In this document: piece after piece, positions 15,442 through 23,180 of the stretch
Layout: each line of letters begins with the position of its first letter
Position numbering within the stretch: position 1 is the first letter of the stretch
Source: DATKZB01 sp035528235
GTDB taxonomy: Bacteria; Planctomycetota; Phycisphaerae; FEN-1346
Direction of reading: 5' to 3'
NCBI GenBank assembly: GCA_035528235.1
Contig: DATKZB010000299.1
Span: forward strand, 1-31,237
Length of the DNA stretch: 31,237 nt
Notes under the pieces: generated by a model
The model's input: the letters and a program-made list of their open reading frames with translations, nothing else
The model's database searches: none
What the model was told of the DNA's origin: nothing
Program-made: the position numbers and the translations under genes

Positions 15442-16551
15442 TCAGTCCGACCTCGACCCGGCCCGCGGCGCGGTCGCCGGCGGGCCCCGGCCGGCACGAC
15501 CTTCGCCGGCGAGGTCCGGATAGTGCTCGTTCTCCAAGAGCGGGATGAGCACGCTCAGGAACTTCAGTCCGATCTGGTACGCCGCGCCATCCTTGGCCAG
15601 CGGGTCCCCGGCCTCCGACGGCGGGAACCACACCGCCACCTGCGTCTGCGACAGGTAACTGCCGCGACGCCCGATCGCCCCCGACGTGGCCATGATCCGC
15701 GCCAGTTGCCGGTTCCACTCGTACGTGCCGCCCACGTTGAAATACTGGAACATCAGGGCCCGCTGCCGGCCCATGTCCTCGCCAGGCTCGAAGTAAATGA
15801 CGTTGGCCCGGACCTCCTTGCCCGGCTTCGACGGGTGCTGGATGTCGTCCTGGCGGATCGCCACCAGCCGGAACCCGGCCTGCGTCATGCACACCCACGG
15901 CACGTGCGGGATGTTCGACATGGCGTTGGCGTTGTACGTGACGAACACCAGGACCTGGTACTCGCCGTCGGGCGACTTCAGGGCCAGGTTCAGGTACTCG
16001 TCGGCCCCGAGCACCTTTTCGGTGGCCTCGGGCAGGCGGGTGTGCTCGCCCTTCCATCCGGGCATCCGGGCCAGCAGTTTGTCCTTCAAGGCGACGAGCG
16101 GCTGGCGGATCGGGACGGGTTTCGGCGGCGGCGGCTCCCACACCAGGAAGAACACCGCCCCCACGCCCAGGCACGCGCACCCCACGCCGTACATCCCGCG
16201 CGACGCCAGCGGAGCCGCCGCTGCCATGTACGCCCCCACGGACGCCAGCGCCACCAGCAGCCGCGCCACCGGCAGGGCCTCGCGCGTCACGGCAACGGGG
16301 GCCGTGCTCAACACCAGGTACGCCACCGGAACCATGGCCGCCACGAGAGCCCACGCCGACCACGGCCGTTCCCGGGTCGCCAGCACGAGCAGAACCGCCC
16401 CGACGGCGGCCGCCGCCACGCCCAGCCAGGCCAGAACGGACGCCGAGGCGCCACTGAGCGCATCGACGAGCGCCAGCACCAGCGCCACCACCAACATGGC
16501 GGCTGCCACCCATGCCCAACCGCGCCGGATTGTCGCACCCTTCGTGTCCAT
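15442..16551 (-). CDS. EpsI-family exosortase-associated protein with N-terminal membrane domain
   Basis: Protein of 369 residues. The C-terminal half carries the EpsI (DUF3485-like) pattern: YLNLALKSPDGEYQVLVFVT, then IPHVPWVCMTQAGF with His216 and Cys221 as in the family's H-x-P-x-x-C motif, then RANVIYFEPGE and ALMFQYFNVGGTYEWNRQLA. EpsI proteins accompany exosortases, and some are fused to them; the biochemical role is unsettled. Unusually, residues 10-140 form about five hydrophobic helices, whereas EpsI proteins normally have a single N-terminal anchor. ATG at 16551 is chosen because it leaves a 22-bp gap after the exosortase; an upstream frame to 16647 would overlap that gene by 74 bp and add a Pro/Arg-rich stretch. 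The assignment is good on motif and context. Confidence 0.85.
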   Translation of the reverse strand: MDTKGATIRRGWAWVAAAMLVVALVLALVDALSGASASVLAWLGVAAAAVGAVLLVLATRERPWSAWALVAAMVPVAYLVLSTAPVAVTREALPVARLLVALASVGAYMAAAAPLASRGMYGVGCACLGVGAVFFLVWEPPPPKPVPIRQPLVALKDKLLARMPGWKGEHTRLPEATEKVLGADEYLNLALKSPDGEYQVLVFVTYNANAMSNIPHVPWVCMTQAGFRLVAIRQDDIQHPSKPGKEVRANVIYFEPGEDMGRQRALMFQYFNVGGTYEWNRQLARIMATSGAIGRRGSYLSQTQVAVWFPPSEAGDPLAKDGAAYQIGLKFLSVLIPLLENEHYPDLAGEGRAGRGPPATAPRAGSRSD

Positions 16552-16573
16552 CGCCTGCCTATCCAGACGCTCG

Positions 16574-17836
16574 TCACGCCGCCGGTTCGGCACCGGCCTT
16601 GCCCGGGGCGGTCGAGGCGTCGCGGCCGGAGCCCTTCTCTTCCTCAATGAAGAACATGTCGATGACCTTCAGTTCGGCCCACATGATAAGGAAGGCCAGT
16701 CCCAGCATGGCGAAGCCGAAGGCCTGGTGCGGCACGCTCTCGGGGTTCAGGACCTGCTGCCGGACCTCCTCCAGTTGGGCGGGCTCGGTGTACCCCAGGC
16801 GGATCTCGGAGAACCAGAACACCCAGACGATGCCGCCGACCACCCACCCCAGCACCGCCAGCAGGGCCCGCTTGTGCCGCCGCCAGTCTTCCAGGTCGAA
16901 CAGCCGCAGCAGTTGAAACAGGCCCAGCGCCACCAGGGCCAGCCCGCCCCAACTGACCGCCGACCACGAGACCAGCCGGGGCGCGTACACGCTCCAAGAC
17001 GGCGTGCCGAGCGCCAGTCCCTTGGCCTCGAAGTACAGATGATCGCTCGCAATGGCCATCAGCGTGACGCGGATCATGTTGCAGAAGACCGCGATGGGCA
17101 CGCTGGAGGCCATGATGATGACCCGCTCCCAGAGCGGGCGTCGGTAGATGAACGCCATCATCACGCCCAGGGCCACGAACGCAAACAACAGGTGCAGACC
17201 GCTACACGCCTCGGCCACGGTAATCCTGCCGCTCGCCAACTCCAGGTCGTTGACCCGCCGCTCGACGGCCATGCCCAGAATCATGAGGATCTTCTCGGCC
17301 GCCGCCGCCGCCAGCGTCTGAAGCGGCAGCGCGATCTGCTCGTAGTACTTCGCGTCCCACGGAATCATCAGCCCCAGGTACACCACCGGAATCCACAGGG
17401 CCTTGAACATCTGCCAGCCCAGCAAGAGCAGCACCACCCCTGCCACGACGAGCAGAAACGTCGCTTCGCCCGGGTACCCGTACTTCAGCACCCGCGACCA
17501 GATGCGGAAGACGAAACCGGCCAGGATGAGCCCCAGCCCCCAGATGCACGGCTCGATGCGGCGGGGGGCCCGTTCTTTCAGGCGGTAGTGAGCGATCAGC
17601 ACCGCGATGAACGGAATGAGGTACGCGTGGCCCCAGGCGCTGGAGTTACGCCACGTCAGTTCCCACCGGTTGCCCGGAAACCAGTACGGATACGCCCAGC
17701 CCACCAGGGCCACCACGGGCAGGATCAGGAAAACGACGCGGGGCGTCAGCAGGCGGTTCCAGTCCCACTCGGCCGTCGGCAGGACTGCCGCGCCGGGTGC
17801 CGCCACGTCGCCGCTTGCCGTATCGACCGCAGCCAA
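16574..17836 (-). CDS. Exosortase (exosortase/archaeosortase family)
   Basis: Integral membrane cysteine protease/transpeptidase of 420 residues, expected to cleave and anchor PEP-CTERM-type surface proteins. About nine hydrophobic helices are present. The family signature is clear: AEACSGLHLLFAFVALGVMM (209-228) with catalytic Cys211, and VPIAVFCNMIRVTLMA (246-261) with Arg256. The third catalytic residue, His, normally lies about 20 residues past the Arg; here the only nearby candidate is His266 in ASDHLYF, ten residues on. The C-terminal 100 residues (two more helices and EEEKGSG tail) go beyond the core. The start is TTG at 17836, with GGAAG about 5 nt upstream. It lies 78 bp after the Wza-like gene and 22 bp before epsI. 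The subtype cannot be named from sequence alone. Confidence 0.9.
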   Translation of the reverse strand: MAAVDTASGDVAAPGAAVLPTAEWDWNRLLTPRVVFLILPVVALVGWAYPYWFPGNRWELTWRNSSAWGHAYLIPFIAVLIAHYRLKERAPRRIEPCIWGLGLILAGFVFRIWSRVLKYGYPGEATFLLVVAGVVLLLLGWQMFKALWIPVVYLGLMIPWDAKYYEQIALPLQTLAAAAAEKILMILGMAVERRVNDLELASGRITVAEACSGLHLLFAFVALGVMMAFIYRRPLWERVIIMASSVPIAVFCNMIRVTLMAIASDHLYFEAKGLALGTPSWSVYAPRLVSWSAVSWGGLALVALGLFQLLRLFDLEDWRRHKRALLAVLGWVVGGIVWVFWFSEIRLGYTEPAQLEEVRQQVLNPESVPHQAFGFAMLGLAFLIMWAELKVIDMFFIEEEKGSGRDASTAPGKAGAEPAA

Positions 17837-17914
17837 TCGGCTTCCTTTCCGGGATGACCTTGACCTGGGCGATCGCGCGGGTCCGGCCCGGCGGGACCAT
17901 GCCGGGCGCCCCGA

Positions 17915-19705
17915 CTAGAATAGTTGATCAAAGATAGGACGCGCCCGGTCGGTCCAGGGGTAGAAGTCGGCAAAGTTCATGTCGTACACAGACCCGATGC
18001 CATAGGTAGCCCGGAAGGCGTTTCGCAAGACCGCGCTGTACACCGCGCCCTGGTCGGTTCCGACCCGAACCTGGTCTTCGGGCTGGACGTAGAAGTCGGG
18101 CGCCTCACCCCGCGAGACCTTGGCCAGGTCCACGTAGATGATCTCTTCTTCGGTTTCCGAGATGCGTCGGACCAGTTCGGTCCGCCACGGCACGGCCACG
18201 GCCGTCAGGCCGCCGGCGGCCGCCACCGCCTGAAGGAGGGTGATCTTGCGGCCGGTCAGGCTGTAGACGCCGGGACGGGCCACCTCGCCCGCCATGTAGA
18301 AGTCGCCCACCGGCGGCGCCGGAATCGTGATGATGTCGCCGTCGCGCAGCACGATGTTCTGGGTCGGGTCGCCGGCCTGGAGGGCCCGGACGTCGAACCG
18401 GATGATCCGTCGGAGTTGACCGCTGCCCTGGACGACGCCCAGGCGCCGCAGTTTGCTCTCCAGCGCCAGCCGGGCGCTCTCGGTCACACCCGCGTCGCCC
18501 TGGGCGGGGGTCTCGGCCACCCGGACGGGCTCGGCCGGTTGATCCTCGTCGGCCGGCTTGGCCGGCTCGGCGGGCTTGGCGGGCGGGGTCGGTTGGGTTC
18601 CGGCGGCCGGTTTGGGGGCCTTGATCTGGACCCACTTGCCGTCGGACCAGATCCAGCGTCCGAGTTCCTCGTCATCGCCGGCCGGCTTGGGGCCGGTCGG
18701 CCCGGGCTTCGTCGCCGGGGCAGCCGCCTCGGCCGCCTCGATCTTCTTGACCTCGGGCATCTCGCCCTCGGCCATCTTCTCGAGGAGTTGACGGACCTCC
18801 TTCGTGGTGGCTTCGTCGGGGGCCTTCGGCGTGGGCGCCGAGGCCGGATCGCTCGCGGTCGGCGCCGGAGACACCGAGCCGGGCGCCGCCTTCTCGGCCG
18901 GCGCGGCCTCAGCAGGCGCGGCCTCAGCGGGCGCGGCCTCGGCGGGCGCGGCCTTCTCCGCGGGCGCGGCCTCGGCGGGCGCGGCGGCCGGTTGGTCGCC
19001 CTCACCGGGCTTCGGGGCGGGCGCGACCCCGCCCTCAATCGACAGCATGTCGGCTTCCTCGGGCGAGTACTCGCGGATGATGTACCCGAAGTCCTCGACC
19101 AACTGAAGGACGCCGCCGGCCATCGCGACCACCTCCAGGAGGGTCATGTCCTGCTTGGCCATCGGGTACAGGCCCGCGCGCATCACGCCGTTCAGGACCG
19201 ACACGTTCAGGTTCCGGTACTCCGTCACGAAGACCGTGACCTGCGGGTCGACCAGGTAATCGGGTTCCAGGAGGTCGCCCAGTTTTTCTTCCAGGCCGCG
19301 GGTCGTCAGGCCCGAACACTTGATCGTGCCCAGGTACGGAAACGTAATCTGGCCGCTCTGGCTGATGCGCTGGCGCGTCACGTAGGGCTGGCCGGGGGCC
19401 ATCAGTTCAAAGACCGTCAGGTCGATGAGGTCGCCGGAGCCGAGGATGTAGTCGTCTTCGGGGGATTGCAGGTCGTCGGGCGTCGGGCCGGGGAACTGTT
19501 CCTCGGGCTCAACTTCCTTCTGAATCCAGTAGTTCTCGGACTTGACGATCTGGTTGCGGACCCGTTTGGGGTCCTTGACGACCCACATGTTGGTCCGGTA
19601 GCCGGTGTAGCGGCCCAGTTCGTTCTGGCCACAGCCGGACAAGACGAGACCCGCGATGGCGATAGCGGCCAGGAGCCCAAACCCGATGCGTTGGCCAGTA
19701 CCCAA
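17915..19705 (-). CDS. Wza-like polysaccharide export lipoprotein with large Ala/Pro-rich insert
   Basis: Outer-membrane polysaccharide export protein of 596 residues, first gene of the EPS cluster. The signal peptide ends in a perfect lipobox LSGC (Cys25). The polysaccharide export domain spans about 82-165 (YILGSGDLIDLTVFEL, GQITFPYLGTIKCSGLTTRG, VDPQVTVFVTEYRN). A first SLBB domain begins at 167 (NVSVLNGVMRAGLY, MTLLEVVAMAGG) but is split by an insert at about 225-428: EAAPA repeats, a short helix, RWIWSDGKWVQ, then Pro/Lys-rich sequence. The SLBB resumes with RRIIRFDVRALQAGDP and LRDGDIITIP. A second SLBB covers about 468-550 (FYMAGEVARPGVYSLTG). The TTG start has AAGGAG 7 nt upstream; alternatives upstream lie before the promoter. 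The family is secure. Confidence 0.92.
   Translation of the reverse strand: MGTGQRIGFGLLAAIAIAGLVLSGCGQNELGRYTGYRTNMWVVKDPKRVRNQIVKSENYWIQKEVEPEEQFPGPTPDDLQSPEDDYILGSGDLIDLTVFELMAPGQPYVTRQRISQSGQITFPYLGTIKCSGLTTRGLEEKLGDLLEPDYLVDPQVTVFVTEYRNLNVSVLNGVMRAGLYPMAKQDMTLLEVVAMAGGVLQLVEDFGYIIREYSPEEADMLSIEGGVAPAPKPGEGDQPAAAPAEAAPAEKAAPAEAAPAEAAPAEAAPAEKAAPGSVSPAPTASDPASAPTPKAPDEATTKEVRQLLEKMAEGEMPEVKKIEAAEAAAPATKPGPTGPKPAGDDEELGRWIWSDGKWVQIKAPKPAAGTQPTPPAKPAEPAKPADEDQPAEPVRVAETPAQGDAGVTESARLALESKLRRLGVVQGSGQLRRIIRFDVRALQAGDPTQNIVLRDGDIITIPAPPVGDFYMAGEVARPGVYSLTGRKITLLQAVAAAGGLTAVAVPWRTELVRRISETEEEIIYVDLAKVSRGEAPDFYVQPEDQVRVGTDQGAVYSAVLRNAFRATYGIGSVYDMNFADFYPWTDRARPIFDQLF
18890..18990. repeat. Short in-frame tandem repeat coding EAAPA
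   Basis: Repeats of about 15 bp based on GCGGCCTCGGCGGGC on the plus strand encode successive EAAPA/EKAAPA units in the insert of the Wza-like protein. Slippage here could change insert length between strains. Confidence 0.75.
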
Positions 19706-19889
19706 GTGCCTGCTCCTTTGCCCCGAGGTCGCTTGGACGGTTGGTGTCGTTGTGGGAGTTCGCCGGTGGGTTCCCGCGCGTCCGCCGGGCGTCGGCCCGC
19801 CGAACCGCAGGGAAACATCCCCGCCTTCGCCACGCTCACCCGCCTCGCAGCCCCCTGCTTCGCCCCTGGACCCCTCGTGCGCACTAGTC

Positions 19890-19918
19890 ATTGTATGATG
19901 CATGACGCCTGGTGTCAA
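19890..19918 (-). promoter_or_regulatory. Near-consensus sigma70 promoter of the EPS/exosortase cluster
   Basis: On the minus strand TTGACA (19913-19918, 6 of 6) is followed by a 17-bp spacer and TACAAT (19890-19895, 5 of 6). Transcription would start near 19883, giving a leader of about 178 nt before the TTG start of the Wza-like gene. The spacer holds an ATGCAT palindrome within ATGATGCATGAC, which could be a protein-binding site. Confidence 0.75.
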
Positions 19919-20044
19919 GACGGTGGAGCCCCGCTCACTCGCTGCGCCTGGTTCCAGCCCGAGCAGGCCGGACGGCGCCCATGCCCTCGCCGACGCCAGC
20001 CGCCGGCGACAGGCTCACGCCTGAGCGTAAATCGGCGTTCTCGC

Positions 20045-20074
20045 GGACAGGGCTTGATTTTTATTCCCCTGTCC
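20045..20074. repeat. Hairpin with AT-rich loop near the glycosidase 3' end
   Basis: GGACAGGG (20045-20052) and CCCTGTCC (20067-20074) form a perfect 8-bp stem around a 14-nt AT-rich loop (CTTGATTTTTATTC). It lies about 32 bp past the minus-strand glycosidase stop. It might terminate transcription, but the T tract is in the loop rather than after the stem, so a dispersed-repeat origin is equally likely. Confidence 0.5.
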
Positions 20075-20105
20075 CGGGGCGTCCCGAGGACCGAGACATC
20101 CGGCG

Positions 20106-23100
20106 TCAGTATCGCAGGACGACGTTGCCGCCCAGGCCGAAATCGACGACGTTGTAGGCCTCGGCCGCCCCCCGGCGTTTGGCACCGCGGCCCGGCCAGC
20201 CGCGACCCGAGGTGAACGAGTGCGGGCCCACCCAGTACAACTCGCCGTCTTCGTGGTGATGGGGGCCCAGCAGGTTCCGCAGGCTGGTCGTCAGCGTGAC
20301 GGCCACGTGGTTCCGGCCTCGCACCAGCAGACCGTCAACCGGCACCGGCGCGGGCGACCGCCACACGGTGCCGGCCTCCTGCCCGTTGACGTGTACCGTC
20401 GCCGTAATCGCGTTGAGCCTCGGCAATTCCAGGACGGCCCCGGCCTCCGGTTCCCGCTTCAGCGTGACCTCGCGTTCCAGCGTCAGGCGGCCGGCGAAAA
20501 ACGGGTAGCCGATCCGGATGAGGTCGGTTCCGGTCACGCGCTTCGGCTCGTCGACGAGCCTGGGCCGGCCCCGCCCCCATCGCGACCCGCGGGCCGCCCG
20601 GCGGCTGCCCGTCGGAAACGCCACGCCGAAGTCGCCCACCAGGTAGACCGCCTCGAGTTCGACGTCGGGCACCACCGTCCGGACTTCCCAGCCGCTCTCG
20701 CGCCCCGTCAGCAAGGCCCGGCAGCGGGCATCCACGTGCCACGGACGCTTGATTTCGATGACGTTGGGGCCCGGCCTGACGTACGGCGTCACATGGATGC
20801 GGCGGAAGGCCGTGTCCCAGTACGGGCCGGCATCGGCCAGGGGAGCGCGCATCCCGTTGTACCACATCTCGCAGGCCTCGGGCTGCTCCATGACGATGTC
20901 GAACCGGCGGCCCTTGAGTTCCGCGATGGCACAGTCGAACTCGAACCGCAGGACAATCAGTTCCTGCGCCCCCCGGCGGAGGAGTTCCTGCTGGATGTCC
21001 AGGACGGGGGACGGGTCGGAGTACTCGCCCGAGTCGGTCCGCCACGACGCCACGTCGAGCACCAGGGCGTTCGGGTCCTCGCGCTTGACGTTCCACCGCC
21101 CGGCAAGCACGTGGCGGCGTTTCGGCGTCTGGTTCCCGGGAGGCGGCACGTCGGCCGCCGTCTTCGGCGGCACCACGGCCACCAGCAGGCTCTCGCGCGG
21201 CCGGAAGGTGTGCGAGATCGTCATCGACTTGCCATGCAGCCGCGCCTTGGCAAGCCGGCACTCGCCGCTGTTGGCGTCCAGGACGACCGGCGTACCCGAG
21301 ACGGGCAGTTTCAGCCTCGCCGGGACGGTCTTGGCCTCGTCGGTGTTCAGGAAGAAGAAGACGTGCTCCTGGCCGTCGGTCCGCCACTGGGCCAGGACCG
21401 AGTCGGCATCCCGGCCGCCGGCCTTCAGGACCTGGAGCCGCGGGGCCAGCAGGCGTCGCAGGGCGGCGCGGCCGCGGGCCGACGCCGCGTTAACCCGGTT
21501 GCACTTCCTGGCCAGTGTGGTGACGGCGTCCGACGGCCGGCCGTCCACCAGGTTGGGCACGCGCCCCGCAAAGACGATCCGCCCGCCCGATTGCCTGAAT
21601 CGCTTCAGCAGCCGCACGGTGCTCATCCGCAGGTTCGTGGCGTCCGGGACGACGACCGCCCGGTACCTGCAGGCCCCGACGTCGACGCATCCCTTGGTGA
21701 CGTGGGCGGCCCGTTCGAGGACGAGTTCGTCGCCGAAGTGGAAGTCCGCGTGAATGCCCAGGAGGAAATCGACCAGGGCGCGGAGACGGCTATCGAGCGT
21801 CTCGACCGGTTGGGTGTCGAGCGGGCTGTACTCGGCCCAGGCGCTGGCGATCGGGTGCACCACGAGGACGTCCGTCCGGGGCGCACCCGCCGTCAGGGCC
21901 GACACGACCGCCGCCACGTAATCGTTCCAGAGGTAGTAGTGCGACCACCAGGGCTGATGGTAGTGGAGGCTGGGGGGCCAGTCGCGTTTCCGCACCCCGC
22001 GGAGCGTATAGGCCGCCAGGTGGGTGCAGACGAGGTTCACGCCCAGGACAAACTGCCACTCGGCGATAAAACGCAGGTCGTCGAGGCTGACGTTCCAGCC
22101 GCTGCCGCCGAACATCTCGCCGAGCACGCGCGGCCGCCCCAGTTGGGCCGCCACGCTGGCGGCTTGCTTCACCAGGACGGGGCTCCCCAGGCCGCGACCC
22201 AGGTGATCGATGCCCGGGATGTGCATGTACTCGTAGTGCGGCATGGCGGCGCCGATGTGCCGGATCTGCGCCAGCAGCGTGTCCTCGCCCATCAGGTGGC
22301 CGGTAAACTTCAGGCCGTGCCGATCGCACCACTGGTAGATGGGCATCGTCCACGCCAGCAGGAACAGCCGCGTCACGGTCTGGTAGAAGTCGAACCGGGT
22401 CTTGCGGTAATGGCCCACCGGGAAGAACAGTTCGGGCAGCCGGTCCAGCAGGTCGTAGCGGCAGGCCCGGCGGAAGAACTTCGCCAGTTCCGGCGACCAC
22501 GGTACGCGCCGGCCGGTGCCGGCATACTGCGGCTCGTCGGTGAAGATGCCCGGCACGGCGCGGCCGAACTCGCCGCCCACCGTCTCGCGGTACCGCTCGT
22601 ACGTCTGCTTGAGAAACTCCTCGGTGGCCTCGCGGTTGAAGACGTCGACGTTCTCGCCGGTCCGATAGGCGAAGTGCACGAACCCCTCGTCGATGGCGGG
22701 CGTCTTGCCGCACGCCGACCGCGGTTCCTGGAGACGGCGAAACGACACGTACCGCCCCCGGGTATCCAGTTTGGCCACGAACACCGCCACCGTGCTCTCG
22801 GAGGGCTCCCAGTCGGCCGACTGAATATCCTCGCACACGAGGTGTTTCTGGCGGAAGGCCTCGCGGCCGGTGTAGACGCGGCCGGAGCTCGAACCGCTCG
22901 GCCAACCGTCCTCGTCGTAGAGCCACGGCGTGACGCCGGTGTGGCGGCCCTCGTCGATGGCGACGCGGACGGCCTCCATCCACTCCGACCCCAGGTACGG
23001 CGTGGCCCGGCCCCGTCGGGCGTGCATGAAGTGGCCGCCCAGGCCGCCCCGGGCCATCTCGCGAATCTGCCGGCGGATCTCCTCGGGGTCGAGCCCGTCG

Positions 23101-23180
23101 TTCCACGACCAGAAGGTCGTGGCCCGACAGGCCTGACCCTTGTGTCCGGCTTCGCGGAATCGGCTCAGGATATCCCTCAT
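20106..23180 (-). CDS. GH106-like glycoside hydrolase (alpha-L-rhamnosidase-type), no signal peptide
   Basis: Protein of 1,024 residues. The N-terminal catalytic region matches the GH106-like pattern: TTFWSWNDGLDPEEIRRQIR (21-40), GGLGGHFMHARRGRATPYLG (45-64), and WLYDEDGWPSGSSSG (86-100) with its acidic cluster. Further in, GIFTDEPQY, and GLKFTGHLMGED are typical of this barrel family. Later segments (VLDVASWRTDSGEYSDPSPV and the ends around GDFGVAFPTGS and PVPVDGLLVRGRNHVAVTLT) look like beta-sandwich carbohydrate-binding domains. GH106 members characterised so far are rhamnosidases, but distant members may differ, so the substrate is uncertain. The N terminus (MRDILSRFREAGHKGQ) has no export signal, suggesting a cytoplasmic enzyme. 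Its ATG overlaps the murD stop as ATGA, implying translational coupling. Confidence 0.85.
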   Translation of the reverse strand: MRDILSRFREAGHKGQACRATTFWSWNDGLDPEEIRRQIREMARGGLGGHFMHARRGRATPYLGSEWMEAVRVAIDEGRHTGVTPWLYDEDGWPSGSSSGRVYTGREAFRQKHLVCEDIQSADWEPSESTVAVFVAKLDTRGRYVSFRRLQEPRSACGKTPAIDEGFVHFAYRTGENVDVFNREATEEFLKQTYERYRETVGGEFGRAVPGIFTDEPQYAGTGRRVPWSPELAKFFRRACRYDLLDRLPELFFPVGHYRKTRFDFYQTVTRLFLLAWTMPIYQWCDRHGLKFTGHLMGEDTLLAQIRHIGAAMPHYEYMHIPGIDHLGRGLGSPVLVKQAASVAAQLGRPRVLGEMFGGSGWNVSLDDLRFIAEWQFVLGVNLVCTHLAAYTLRGVRKRDWPPSLHYHQPWWSHYYLWNDYVAAVVSALTAGAPRTDVLVVHPIASAWAEYSPLDTQPVETLDSRLRALVDFLLGIHADFHFGDELVLERAAHVTKGCVDVGACRYRAVVVPDATNLRMSTVRLLKRFRQSGGRIVFAGRVPNLVDGRPSDAVTTLARKCNRVNAASARGRAALRRLLAPRLQVLKAGGRDADSVLAQWRTDGQEHVFFFLNTDEAKTVPARLKLPVSGTPVVLDANSGECRLAKARLHGKSMTISHTFRPRESLLVAVVPPKTAADVPPPGNQTPKRRHVLAGRWNVKREDPNALVLDVASWRTDSGEYSDPSPVLDIQQELLRRGAQELIVLRFEFDCAIAELKGRRFDIVMEQPEACEMWYNGMRAPLADAGPYWDTAFRRIHVTPYVRPGPNVIEIKRPWHVDARCRALLTGRESGWEVRTVVPDVELEAVYLVGDFGVAFPTGSRRAARGSRWGRGRPRLVDEPKRVTGTDLIRIGYPFFAGRLTLEREVTLKREPEAGAVLELPRLNAITATVHVNGQEAGTVWRSPAPVPVDGLLVRGRNHVAVTLTTSLRNLLGPHHHEDGELYWVGPHSFTSGRGWPGRGAKRRGAAEAYNVVDFGLGGNVVLRY

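Larger units (their letters stand above)
19706..20105. other. 400-bp intergenic region upstream of the EPS cluster
   Basis: No convincing gene lies here. It contains the ribosome site and promoter of the EPS cluster, and, nearer the glycosidase gene, a hairpin with AT-rich loop at 20045-20074. Open frames across it lack ribosome sites and GC third-position bias. Confidence 0.7.

Noticed and set aside
11364..15548. A 1,394-codon plus-strand open frame antisense to the TPR gene.
   Set aside because: The minus strand encodes clear tandem TPRs with a membrane anchor and a ribosome site; the antisense frame is Gly/Val/Leu/His-rich low-complexity sequence.
18890..18990. Possible CRISPR-like array in the EPS export gene.
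   Set aside because: The repeats are short, adjacent and in frame, coding EAAPA units, with no unique spacers.
19912..20157. Small plus-strand frame in the gap between the EPS and glycosidase genes.
   Set aside because: No ribosome site, weak third-position bias, and it runs into the glycosidase 3' end through a hairpin.
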